Assembly (NCBI GenBank): GCA_945874855.1
Contig: CAMCIP010000032.1
Coordinates: 1 to 14,750 of the forward strand
From: Brevundimonas vancanneytii
GTDB taxonomy: Bacteria > Pseudomonadota > Alphaproteobacteria > Caulobacterales > Caulobacteraceae
DNA length: 14,750 bases
Reading direction: 5' to 3'
Made by a program: the position numbers and the translations under genes. Below, one piece after another: positions 1 through 6,059 of the stretch (position 1 is its first letter; each line of letters starts with the position of its first letter). A model generated the notes under the pieces. The model was not told the DNA's origin, ran no database searches, and saw only the letters and a list, made by a program, of their open reading frames with translations.

Positions 1-293
1 ATGACGAGGTGCACGAGCTGGAAGAGATCAACAGCGACTTCCCCAATGCCGATGTCGCCTTTGTCATCGGCGCCAACGACGTCACCAACCCGGCGGCGAA
101 GACCGACCCCACCAGCGCCATCTACGGCATGCCCATCCTGGACGTCGAAAAGGCCGGCACCGTCCTGTTCGTCAAACGCGGCATGGCGGCGGGCTATGCG
201 GGCGTGGAGAACGAGCTCTTCTTCCGCGACAACACCATGATGCTGTTCGCCGACGCCAAGAAGATGGTCGAGGGGATCGTCAAGGGGCTGTGA
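1..293 (+). CDS. pntB: NAD(P) transhydrogenase subunit beta, C-terminal end (5' truncated)
   Basis: The reading frame is open from base 3 and closes at TGA 291-293, giving the last 96 residues of PntB; the rest lies outside the window. PntAB is the inner-membrane proton-translocating transhydrogenase that reduces NADP+ with NADH using the proton gradient. The visible part is domain III, the NADP(H)-binding domain. It contains the family run GANDVTNPAA, followed by DPTSAIYGMP, VFVKR-like LFVKRGMAAGYAG, and ENELFF..NT.M.FADAKK near the end, all typical of the PntB C-terminus. The end is intact, without truncation or frameshift. The stop codon overlaps the GTG start of the next ORF, so the downstream lipoprotein is probably co-translated. 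Identification is by sequence recognition and is firm. Confidence 0.96.
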   Translation, partial: DEVHELEEINSDFPNADVAFVIGANDVTNPAAKTDPTSAIYGMPILDVEKAGTVLFVKRGMAAGYAGVENELFFRDNTMMLFADAKKMVEGIVKGL

Positions 294-721
294 GGCGCAC
301 GGCGGCGATCCTCGCATCGCTGGTCGGGGCGCTTGCGCTCGGCAGCTGCCAGCAACTCGGATTCGTCCGGGTCGCTGGCACGCTCGAGGCACCGGTGTTG
401 ACGGCTGTCGCCCAAGGCACCGTTGAGCGCACGCTGCCCTGCCTCACGGCAGCTTCGGTGGCTGGGGAAGGCGAGGAGGTCTGGCGCATCCGGGTGCCCG
501 GCGAGGCCTGCGTCGAGGTGGACCATCTGGAGTACGGGGTCGTGCCCGACGGTTTCCTGGTCGAAACGCCGGCACAGCCCTTGTCGGCAGGGATGACCTA
601 TCTGTTCAGCATAACGGGGTGGACCGCGCCCGCGGTGCCCTTTCATGCGGCGTCCATGTCCGCATTCCAGCGAGGGCGCTGGACGCCCTCGGGCCGCGCG
701 ACCCGGGCGGTCGCGCTCTAG
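290..721 (+). CDS. Small putative lipoprotein of unknown function
   Basis: This 143-residue protein starts with GTG at 290, which overlaps the pntB stop (GTGA), suggesting translational coupling. The N-terminus is a lipoprotein signal peptide: basic MRRT, a hydrophobic stretch to about residue 17, then the lipobox LGSC with the lipidated Cys near residue 20. There is no Asp at position +2 (the residue is Gln), so by the usual rule outer-membrane sorting would be expected. The mature part is short and beta-rich in appearance, with two further Cys (in LPCL and EACVE) that could form a disulfide in the periplasm. I recognise no family. No ATG start is available near the N-terminus. Codon choice (more GCT, GCA, TTG) is a little less biased than in the neighbouring pntB. 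A longer antisense frame covers this gene, but the signal peptide and coupling favour this strand. Confidence 0.66.
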   Translation: MRRTAAILASLVGALALGSCQQLGFVRVAGTLEAPVLTAVAQGTVERTLPCLTAASVAGEGEEVWRIRVPGEACVEVDHLEYGVVPDGFLVETPAQPLSAGMTYLFSITGWTAPAVPFHAASMSAFQRGRWTPSGRATRAVAL

Positions 722-841
722 AGCAGCGGGCTCCTGCGCCGGCTCGTCCATTTGATCCGGCTTGCGCTTCGCGAGGCCGCCCGGCGCGGCTTGAGCGGTG
801 GCCCGTTTCGGGTTTTCCTCTTGCGGCGCAAGGGGGTGGAC

Positions 842-1246
842 ATGGCTGAGCTCAAGACGAAGCCCACCGAGGTCGTGCCGGCCGACTTCATCGCGACCGT
901 CGACAACGCCACCCGTCGCGCCGACGCCGAGGCCGCCCTGGCACTGCTGGCCGAGGTCTCGGGGGAGCCGCCGGTGATGTGGGGTCCGTCCATCGTCGGC
1001 TTCGGGAGCTATCGTGGGCCGACGGGCGACTGGCCGATCATCGGTTTCTCGCCGCGCAAGGCCCAGACGGTCTTCTACCTCATGCCCGGTTTCGAGGGCC
1101 GCGACGCCCAGCTGGCCCGGCTCGGCAAGCACAAGACCGGCGGTTCCTGCCTCTACATCAACAAGCTGGCCGACGTGGACATGTCGGTGCTGCGCGAGGT
1201 GTGCGTCGAAGCCGTGGCCTGGATGCGGGCGAAGTACCCGGACTGA
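842..1246 (+). CDS. DUF1801 (YdhG-like) domain protein
   Basis: A 134-residue soluble protein. The start is ATG 842 because a strong Shine-Dalgarno (AAGGGGGTGG, about 830-839) precedes it; the same frame is open further upstream, but no start there has a ribosome site. The DUF1801 signature is clear: MWGPSIVGFGSYRG (residues 47-60), IIGFSPRKAQTVFYL (66-80), and a C-terminal helix-rich part with LGKHKTGGSCLYINKLADVD (95-114). Proteins of this fold resemble small iron-chaperone/frataxin-like domains, but no biochemical role is established for this subgroup, so I assign none. There is no signal peptide or membrane segment. It lies 120 bases after the lipoprotein gene, a gap in which I see no convincing promoter. 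A hairpin overlaps its stop codon. Confidence 0.9.
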   Translation: MAELKTKPTEVVPADFIATVDNATRRADAEAALALLAEVSGEPPVMWGPSIVGFGSYRGPTGDWPIIGFSPRKAQTVFYLMPGFEGRDAQLARLGKHKTGGSCLYINKLADVDMSVLREVCVEAVAWMRAKYPD

Positions 1247-1259
1247 GATTCAGTCCGGG
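1237..1259 (+). terminator. Hairpin overlapping the stop codon of the DUF1801 gene
   Basis: A perfect inverted repeat with a 10-bp stem (CCCGGACTGA / TCAGTCCGGG) and a 3-base loop (GAT). The TGA stop at 1244-1246 is inside the left arm. Only a weak pyrimidine-rich tail (CGTCTTCTGCC) follows, not a clean T-run, so it may be a Rho-independent terminator of modest strength or a 3'-end stabilising structure. Confidence 0.55.
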
Positions 1260-1291
1260 CGTCTTCTGCCTGCTGTGAACCGGCGAGGGCT

Positions 1292-1505
1292 GGTTCATCA
1301 CCAAGGGCACCAAGGGGTCACCAAGGACACAAAGGGTCCTGAGAGGACCGTGCCGCCCGATCTGCATTCCACGGCCCGTCGAAGGAGTCGCGCGGCGTAC
1401 GCCGCTCTCACATGGCGCCTGTCCGGCGAGGCGAGGCGCGGCACTCGACACGGTCTCGGTACCTTGGTGCCCTTGGTGACCCCTTGGTGCCCTTGGTGAC
1501 GAACC
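1292..1505. repeat. Long inverted-repeat element (MITE/REP-like) between convergent genes
   Basis: The left arm, starting GGTTCATCACCAAGGGCACC at 1292, is the reverse complement of the right arm ending at 1505, with about 3 mismatches over about 42 bp. Each arm is built from short ACCAAGG/CACCAAGG units repeated in tandem. Inside lie nested dyads: GGTCCT-GAG-AGGACC (1335-1349), GTGCCGC (1350-1356) with GCGGCAC (1438-1444), and the 14-bp palindrome GCGGCGTACGCCGC (1392-1405). No credible protein is encoded; short frames over it give repetitive HQGHQG/TKDTK-type peptides. No clear target-site duplication flanks it. It fills most of the 293-base gap (1247-1539) between two convergent genes, a typical place for REP- or MITE-type elements, and could also end transcription from both sides. 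I see no transposase. Confidence 0.8.
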
Positions 1506-1539
1506 TCTCGGTCGCCACACCTTGCCAATCCTCAACGGA

Positions 1540-3030
1540 TTAGCGGCCCTCATAGGCCGCGAAGAAGGGTGCCAGCTTCTCTTCATACCGCTTCCACGCC
1601 GTCGCCGACTTCGAATACAGCGGCTTGCGCACCTGGGCGAAGCTGGCGGTGGTCACGGCCCGGTCAGTCTTGTGGAAGTCCCGCACCTGGTCCTCCCACG
1701 GCAGGCCGACGTGATCCAGGATGCGCCGCATCCACAGGTCCGGCTCGGCCACCAGCTCTTCATAGGGCACGGTCAGCAGGGTCTCGGGCGGCAGCACCGC
1801 TGTCCAGTGCGCCCACAGCCGGTCCTCGCCCCGGAAATGCCGGCCGATGTCGGTCAGCGACCGGGTCCAGTCGACCCCCTTGGCGAAACGGGTGCGGAAA
1901 CAGGACCAGGCGATGCCCGCCGGGTGCCGCCTCAGCCAGACGAATTTCGCCTGCGGCAGACACTGGTGGATCAGGCCCAGCATCCGCGTCTGGTTCAGGG
2001 TCTTGTCGACCACCCGGCCGGCTTTGCCGAACCGCTCGTCCAGCAGGTGCAGATAGGCCCGCGCCACGCGCGAGGGCAGGGCGGCGCCGTTGGGACCGGG
2101 CAGGGAGGCCAGCATCTCGTCCGGCGTATAGCCGCCGACGGCCATGGCCGCCGGCCGGAACAGATTGGCCTCGGCCCCGTCTGTCACCTCGCTGTGGCTG
2201 ACCAGGATCTGCTCCACCAGGGTCGTCCCTGACCGCGGCAGACCCAGCACGAAGATCGGCCGGTCGGAAGTGCAGTCCGAGGCCGGCAGCCGCGCCATGA
2301 AGTCCCGGTCCCAGCCCCCGACCACGGCGTCCACGAACCGGTCGGCCAGGTCGGCGTCATAGTCGCTGGTCGCCTTCTGCAGGCGGGCGGCCTCGTCGAA
2401 GGCGGCGAAGGCGTCGTCGATCCGGCCCTGGTCGTCATAGGCCTTGCCGAGCGCGTACAGCAGCACGATCCGGCTCTCGCGCCGCTCGGCCCCCGTGCCG
2501 ATCCGCGCCAGCAGGGCCTCCATGGCCGCCACGTCCGGGTCGGCCTCGGCGAAGGTCTTCATGTCGGCCAGCACGTGCCAGGCGTTCTCCGCCCCGAAGG
2601 CCACGGACGGCAGGGCCATGATCCGCCTCAGGATCGCCTCGGCCTCCTCGGACAGTCCCAACTGCACCTGGGCGGTAGCCAGGAAGTGCAGGGCGGCGGG
2701 GTCGTTGGGGCGCTGGCGCACCAGGGCGGCGGCCTGGTCCCGGCCCTCGGCCGTGCGCCCCGTCTGCTGGAGCAGCTGCGCATAGGCCAGCTGCGTCTCG
2801 GCCGTCGGCACGGCGGCCAGATGCCGGCGCGCGGCGATCAGGGCCAGGGTCGCCTCGCCGATCGTGGCGGCCATCCGCGACACCGCGCCCCATTTGGCGC
2901 CCAGCGGCGGATCGGCCCGGATCGCCCGTGCCAGCAGGGCGGCGCAGGCGTCGCGGTCACGCGCCTGAAAGGCCTGGACAGCCAGATTCACCGCCTGGGC
3001 CCCATCGAGCGTCTGAAGTGCATCGGTCAT
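1540..3030 (-). CDS. TPR-repeat sulfotransferase family protein
   Basis: A 496-residue cytoplasmic-looking protein with no signal peptide. The N-terminal half (about 10-225) is Ala-rich helical repeat; TPR-like units are visible around 90-140 and 193-220. The C-terminal half is a sulfotransferase_3-type domain. The 5'-phosphosulfate loop is IFVLGLPRSGTTLVEQIL (259-276), and the expected second PAPS-contact region is FVWLRRHPAGIAWSCF (363-378), where the usual Asp after the HP/DP is replaced but Ser376 is kept. A conserved 3' motif follows, TTASFAQVRKPLYSKSATAWKRYEE (460-484, split: TTASFAQVRKP, LYSKSATAWKRYEE). Such enzymes transfer sulfate from PAPS to an acceptor, here unknown (glycan, lipid or peptide). 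The start ATG at 3030 has only a weak GGCGGA upstream. The next gene upstream on the same strand ends 68 bases away. Confidence 0.9.
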   Translation of the reverse strand: MTDALQTLDGAQAVNLAVQAFQARDRDACAALLARAIRADPPLGAKWGAVSRMAATIGEATLALIAARRHLAAVPTAETQLAYAQLLQQTGRTAEGRDQAAALVRQRPNDPAALHFLATAQVQLGLSEEAEAILRRIMALPSVAFGAENAWHVLADMKTFAEADPDVAAMEALLARIGTGAERRESRIVLLYALGKAYDDQGRIDDAFAAFDEAARLQKATSDYDADLADRFVDAVVGGWDRDFMARLPASDCTSDRPIFVLGLPRSGTTLVEQILVSHSEVTDGAEANLFRPAAMAVGGYTPDEMLASLPGPNGAALPSRVARAYLHLLDERFGKAGRVVDKTLNQTRMLGLIHQCLPQAKFVWLRRHPAGIAWSCFRTRFAKGVDWTRSLTDIGRHFRGEDRLWAHWTAVLPPETLLTVPYEELVAEPDLWMRRILDHVGLPWEDQVRDFHKTDRAVTTASFAQVRKPLYSKSATAWKRYEEKLAPFFAAYEGR

Positions 3031-3098
3031 TCCGCCGGGCTACCGGGACCGGCGGCGGGGGGCAACCATCTTCCTTCTTCCCGGGGGGAGGGAGGATC

Positions 3099-3329
3099 CT
3101 AGGCCGCCAACCGCATCGGCTCGACCACCTCGGTGCCATAGCCGCCCCGGGCCTCCTCCCAAAGGGCGTCCTCCTCGGTCCAGCGCGGCGCGGCCTTCAG
3201 ATTGACCACGTCCACCACCTGCTCCTCCAGCCGGTCCCAGATCACGGCCAGGTCGGACGATCGTCCCTCGCAGGGCACGATCAGATAGCGGTTCTGCGCG
3301 ACGCGGGCGGCGGGGTCGAAGCGGGCCAT
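3099..3329 (-). CDS. Small hypothetical protein (76 residues)
   Basis: The start is set at ATG 3329, because AGGAGA lies 7 bases upstream on the minus strand; a longer frame reaching 3380 lacks such a site. The 76-residue product begins MARFDPAARVAQNRYLIVPC and has no signal peptide or membrane span. The visible features are an acidic, Trp-containing middle (WDRLEEQVVDVVNLK, then WTEEDALWEEA) and the tail EVVEPMRLAA. I do not recognise a family. It is transcribed away from the WYL regulator (92 bases between start codons) and toward the sulfotransferase gene, 68 bases downstream, with which it could share a transcript. Codon use looks like real coding DNA, but with no homology available I cannot exclude that it is a spurious frame. 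Confidence 0.6.
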   Translation of the reverse strand: MARFDPAARVAQNRYLIVPCEGRSSDLAVIWDRLEEQVVDVVNLKAAPRWTEEDALWEEARGGYGTEVVEPMRLAA

Positions 3330-3403
3330 GGCGGGGTCTCCTGCGATCGGTGACTTGTCGATGACCCGAACATGCGTCACCCTTGCGCCAGAAACGGACG
3401 TAC

Positions 3404-3414
3404 CCTTTCAAAGG
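3404..3414. promoter_or_regulatory. Short palindrome covering the ribosome site of the WYL gene
   Basis: CCTTTCAAAGG is a perfect 5-1-5 palindrome. Its right half is the AAAGG that sits 7 bases before ATG 3422 and is the probable Shine-Dalgarno. It could be a small operator for autoregulation, but an 11-bp dyad can occur by chance. Confidence 0.2.
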
Positions 3415-3421
3415 CTCCCGG

Positions 3422-4402
3422 ATGCGGCACGACAAGGCGGTCATGGTCATCGAACTGGCGCGCCGCCTCGCCGCCTCGTCCGAGGGGCTGACACTGGATG
3501 AGATCGCCCGCGACATGGCCGTAGGCCGGCGCACGGCCGAGCGCATGCGCGACGCCGTCCTGACCCTGTTCCCCGCGACGGAGGAGGTGTCGGATCCGCC
3601 TTCCAAGCGTTGGCGCATCCGCGGCGGTCTGTCCGCCTTCGAGCAGGCCCCCACCGCCGCCGAGCTGCTGGAACTGTCCAAGGCGGCACAGGGGCTGCGC
3701 GCCGTGGGCGAGCCTGGCCGTGCCGCCGCCCTGGAGGGGCTGGAGCGCAAGATCAAGGCGGCCATGCGCTCCACCGTCCTGAACCGGCTGGCTCCGGATC
3801 TGGAAGCCCTGGTCCGGGCGGAAACCATCGCCGTCCAGGCCGGGCCGCGCCCCTCGGCGGATGAGGCGGTGCTCAGCGAGATCCGCCAGGCCGTCCTGGC
3901 CTCACGTCCCCTCGGCTTCACCTACAGCCGCCCGGGGGCCGAGGCGCGCCGCCGCACCGTGGCGCCGTGCGGGGTCATGTTCGGCCGCGCCAACTATCTG
4001 GTCGGCGCCGACCGGACCTCGGGCAAGATCCAGACCTTCCGTCTCGACCGGATGAGCGCCGTCCGCGCCGAGGACGGCATGGCCGCCCCGTCCCCCGACT
4101 TCGATCTCCAGGCCTTCGCGGCCCGCAGCTTCGGCATCTATCAGGATGCGGTCGAGGACGTGGTCCTGCACCTCGGCCCTGAAGGCGCCGCAGAGGCCCG
4201 TGCCTGGCGCTGGCACCCGACCCAGACGCTGGAGGACCACCCCGACGGCTCGGTCACCGTCCGCTTCACGGCCTCGGGCATGCGCGAACTGGCCTGGCAC
4301 CTCTTCACCTGGGGCGACCAGGTCTCCATCCAGGCGCCGCAACGCCTGCGCGAGGTCATGGCCACGGAACTGGCCGCGGCCCAGGCCGCATTGGCCGGAT
4401 AG
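3422..4402 (+). CDS. WYL-domain transcriptional regulator (YafY family)
   Basis: A 326-residue regulator. The N-terminal winged-helix DNA-binding domain (about 1-70) begins MRHDKA and carries the recognition segment LTLDEIARDMAVGRRTAERMRD (23-44; key part VGRRTAERMRD). A helical linker (75-135) follows. The WYL domain (about 140-230) has the family motif as NYLVGAD (191-197) and the FRLDRM strand (207-212). A C-terminal WCX-like region ends the protein. WYL domains are thought to bind a small ligand or nucleic acid; the ligand here is unknown. I chose ATG 3422 because relatives start MRHDKA and AAAGG precedes it; a TTG at 3383 would add 13 residues. The gene is divergent from the small hypothetical gene, and convergent with the ScfR regulator 44 bases downstream. 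Confidence 0.93.
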   Translation: MRHDKAVMVIELARRLAASSEGLTLDEIARDMAVGRRTAERMRDAVLTLFPATEEVSDPPSKRWRIRGGLSAFEQAPTAAELLELSKAAQGLRAVGEPGRAAALEGLERKIKAAMRSTVLNRLAPDLEALVRAETIAVQAGPRPSADEAVLSEIRQAVLASRPLGFTYSRPGAEARRRTVAPCGVMFGRANYLVGADRTSGKIQTFRLDRMSAVRAEDGMAAPSPDFDLQAFAARSFGIYQDAVEDVVLHLGPEGAAEARAWRWHPTQTLEDHPDGSVTVRFTASGMRELAWHLFTWGDQVSIQAPQRLREVMATELAAAQAALAG

Positions 4403-4407
4403 TCCCT

Positions 4408-4426
4408 GTCCCGCCGGGAGCGGGAC
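4408..4426. terminator. Hairpin between convergent WYL and ScfR regulator genes
   Basis: A perfect 7-bp stem (GTCCCGC / GCGGGAC) with a 5-base loop, 5 bases past the WYL stop codon and 20 bases from the end of the convergent regulator. No T-run follows on either strand, so it is a weak candidate for a bidirectional transcript end. Confidence 0.35.
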
Positions 4427-4446
4427 GCCTAATCCCACGTCCGGGG

Positions 4447-5889
4447 TCACCCCGCCGCGAACGGATAGGGGCTGACCGATTTGGACCAGTCGTCGACAGT
4501 CAGGGCCCGGTCGGCGGGCGGGGCGGCGCGTTCGGCGCAGGGGTGGCGGTGGCACAGACGGCAGGCCGGGCCGATCGGCGTCACCTCCGGCGCCGCCAGA
4601 TCCAGCCCGCGCGCATAGGTCAGGCGATGGGCCTCCTTCAGCTCGCACCCCAGGCCGACGGCCAGGTCATAGCGCTCGGCATGCCCGCCGAAATCCTGCA
4701 GCGCGCCCTGCCGGTCCACGGTGCGGGCCAGGGTGAACCAGCGCCGTCCGTCCGGAGTCTCGATGATCTGGGTGACCAGCCGCCCGGGCGTGCGAAAGGC
4801 GCCGTGCAGCCGCCAGCGCGGACAGGTCCCGCCGAACCGGGCGAAGGGGAAGGCCCCGGAGGCATAGCGTTTGGACACATTGCCCGCCTGGTCGACCCGG
4901 ATCAGGAAGAAGGGGACGCCGCGCGCCGTCGGCCGGCTCAGCGTCGTCAGCCGGTGGGCCGTCTGCTCGAACGAGACGGCGAACCGGCTCTGCAGTCGGG
5001 CGATGTCATAGCCCGTCGCCTCCGCCGTACGCTGGAAGGCGGCATAGGGCATCAGCATGGCCGCGGCCAGGGTGTTGGTCAGCGACACCTTCAGCAGGGC
5101 TCGCGTCGCCGCATCGGGGGCCAGGGCCGCGTCGGCCATGGCGTTCAGGGCGGGCTCGTGCTCGGACAGGGCCAGCTGATAGGCGATGGCGAAGGCGCGC
5201 GACGACGGGTCCAGGGTCTCGGACAGCAGCAACCGACGGCGGTGCGGGTCGAACCTCCGGGTCCAGGCCACCATGACCTCGGCCGGCATGACCTTGACCG
5301 CCAGATTGTGCCGCGCCGCCAGCCGCGCCCGCGCCAGAACCGAAAACCCCTCCCCTGTCGCCGTGGGGTCCAGCTCGGCATGCAGGGCCTCGCCCAGGGC
5401 GTCCAGCTCGGGAAAGTGGTTGGATCGCGCCTGGATCCAGTCCCGCACCCAGTCGGACGGGGAGGGGTCAAGTCCCGGCCCGCCGCCCCCGTCCGCCAGC
5501 GCCGCCCGGGCCCGGTCCCTCTGCCCGGCCCAGGCGCGATACAGCCGCAGCAGGGCCTCGGCCGCGCCCGGCGCCTCCTCGGCCAGGGTCAGCAGTTCGT
5601 GCCGGGGCGTCTCCAGTCCGTGGAACAGGGGATCGGCCAGCACCTCCGCCAGGGCCGCCTCGCCCGCCGGCCCCGCCTGACCGAGCGCCCGCAGGTCGAC
5701 GTCATAGGCCTCGGCCAGCCGCAGCAGCAGCTGGGCCGTGACCGGCCTCTGGTTGCGCTCGATGTGGTTCAGATAGCTGGGCGAGACGCCGAGGTCCCCC
5801 GCCATGGCTGTCTGTGTCAGTCCGCGCTCGCGCCGCAGCCGCTTCAGCCGGGCCCCCAGGAACAGTTTGCGATCGACCGCCACGTCCAT
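4447..5889 (-). CDS. ScfR/RamB-type XRE-family regulator divergent from isocitrate lyase
   Basis: A 480-residue regulator of the short-chain-fatty-acid/acetate (ScfR, RamB, PrpR) type. The N-terminal XRE helix-turn-helix spans about 10-68: RLKRLRRERGLTQTAMAGDL, then GVSPSYLNHIERNQRPV. The middle is the IrrE/ImmA-like domain, here without a HExxH zinc motif. The C-terminal DUF2083-type domain ends with the Cys cluster CRLCHRHPC (443-451), standard for the family and possibly a metal or redox site. Relatives sense acyl-CoA or acetate status and control glyoxylate-shunt or propionate genes. ATG 5889 is chosen because AAGGAG and AGGAG precede it and relatives start just before RKLFLGARL; upstream in-frame starts would run into the operator region. 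Its divergence from aceA makes aceA the likely target; this is inference from context. Confidence 0.93.
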   Translation of the reverse strand: MDVAVDRKLFLGARLKRLRRERGLTQTAMAGDLGVSPSYLNHIERNQRPVTAQLLLRLAEAYDVDLRALGQAGPAGEAALAEVLADPLFHGLETPRHELLTLAEEAPGAAEALLRLYRAWAGQRDRARAALADGGGGPGLDPSPSDWVRDWIQARSNHFPELDALGEALHAELDPTATGEGFSVLARARLAARHNLAVKVMPAEVMVAWTRRFDPHRRRLLLSETLDPSSRAFAIAYQLALSEHEPALNAMADAALAPDAATRALLKVSLTNTLAAAMLMPYAAFQRTAEATGYDIARLQSRFAVSFEQTAHRLTTLSRPTARGVPFFLIRVDQAGNVSKRYASGAFPFARFGGTCPRWRLHGAFRTPGRLVTQIIETPDGRRWFTLARTVDRQGALQDFGGHAERYDLAVGLGCELKEAHRLTYARGLDLAAPEVTPIGPACRLCHRHPCAERAAPPADRALTVDDWSKSVSPYPFAAG

Positions 5890-5916
5890 GTCCGCTCCTG
5901 CTCCTTGTTCGAAAAT

Positions 5917-5972
5917 GTCATAGAATGACCGAATGGCAAAGGTCATAACGTGACAAATTGACACGATATGAC
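5917..5972. promoter_or_regulatory. Three operator-like dyads in the regulator/aceA divergent region
   Basis: Three 13-bp sites share the pattern GWCAY-N3-RTGAC: GTCATAGAATGAC (5917-5929, perfect), GTCATAACGTGAC (5942-5954, one mismatch) and GACACGATATGAC (5960-5972, degenerate left half). Centres are 25 and 18 bases apart. The region is AT-rich relative to its surroundings and lies between the start codons of the ScfR-type regulator and aceA. The first site overlaps a TATGAC that could be the regulator's own -10 on the minus strand. They are the best candidates for the regulator's binding sites. TTGACA boxes at 5958-5963 and 5993-5998 might be -35 elements for aceA, but I find no -10 at normal spacing. 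Confidence 0.55.
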
Positions 5973-6059
5973 CCGTACGGTCGGTGTAATTTTTGACAGA
6001 GGCATGGTTCTAGAGTGCGACCGCCCCGCCCGGGGCCCCGATCTGCACGAGAGCCCGCC

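Noticed and set aside
802..832. CCCG-TTT-CGGG followed by TTTT, then CTTGC-GGC-GCAAG, before the DUF1801 start
   Set aside because: The first stem is only 4 bp and the second 5 bp; too weak to call a terminator or a translational switch without conservation.
194..1132. A 312-residue minus-strand open frame across pntB end, lipoprotein and DUF1801 gene
   Set aside because: It runs antisense through two recognisable genes, has low-complexity Arg/Pro/Gly-rich composition and no motif; such frames are common in high-GC coding DNA.
1292..1505. CRISPR-like or direct-repeat array
   Set aside because: The short units are contiguous and arranged as two inverted arms, without regular unique spacers.
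4543..5928. A 461-residue plus-strand open frame antisense to the ScfR-type regulator
   Set aside because: Shadow frame, Gln/Arg/Gly-rich, no domain, and overlaps a complete regulator on the other strand.
5993..6016. TTGACA followed by TCTAGAGT as an aceA promoter
   Set aside because: Only 12 bases separate TTGACA from TAGAGT, too short for a normal sigma-70-type promoter; left as a possible -35 only.
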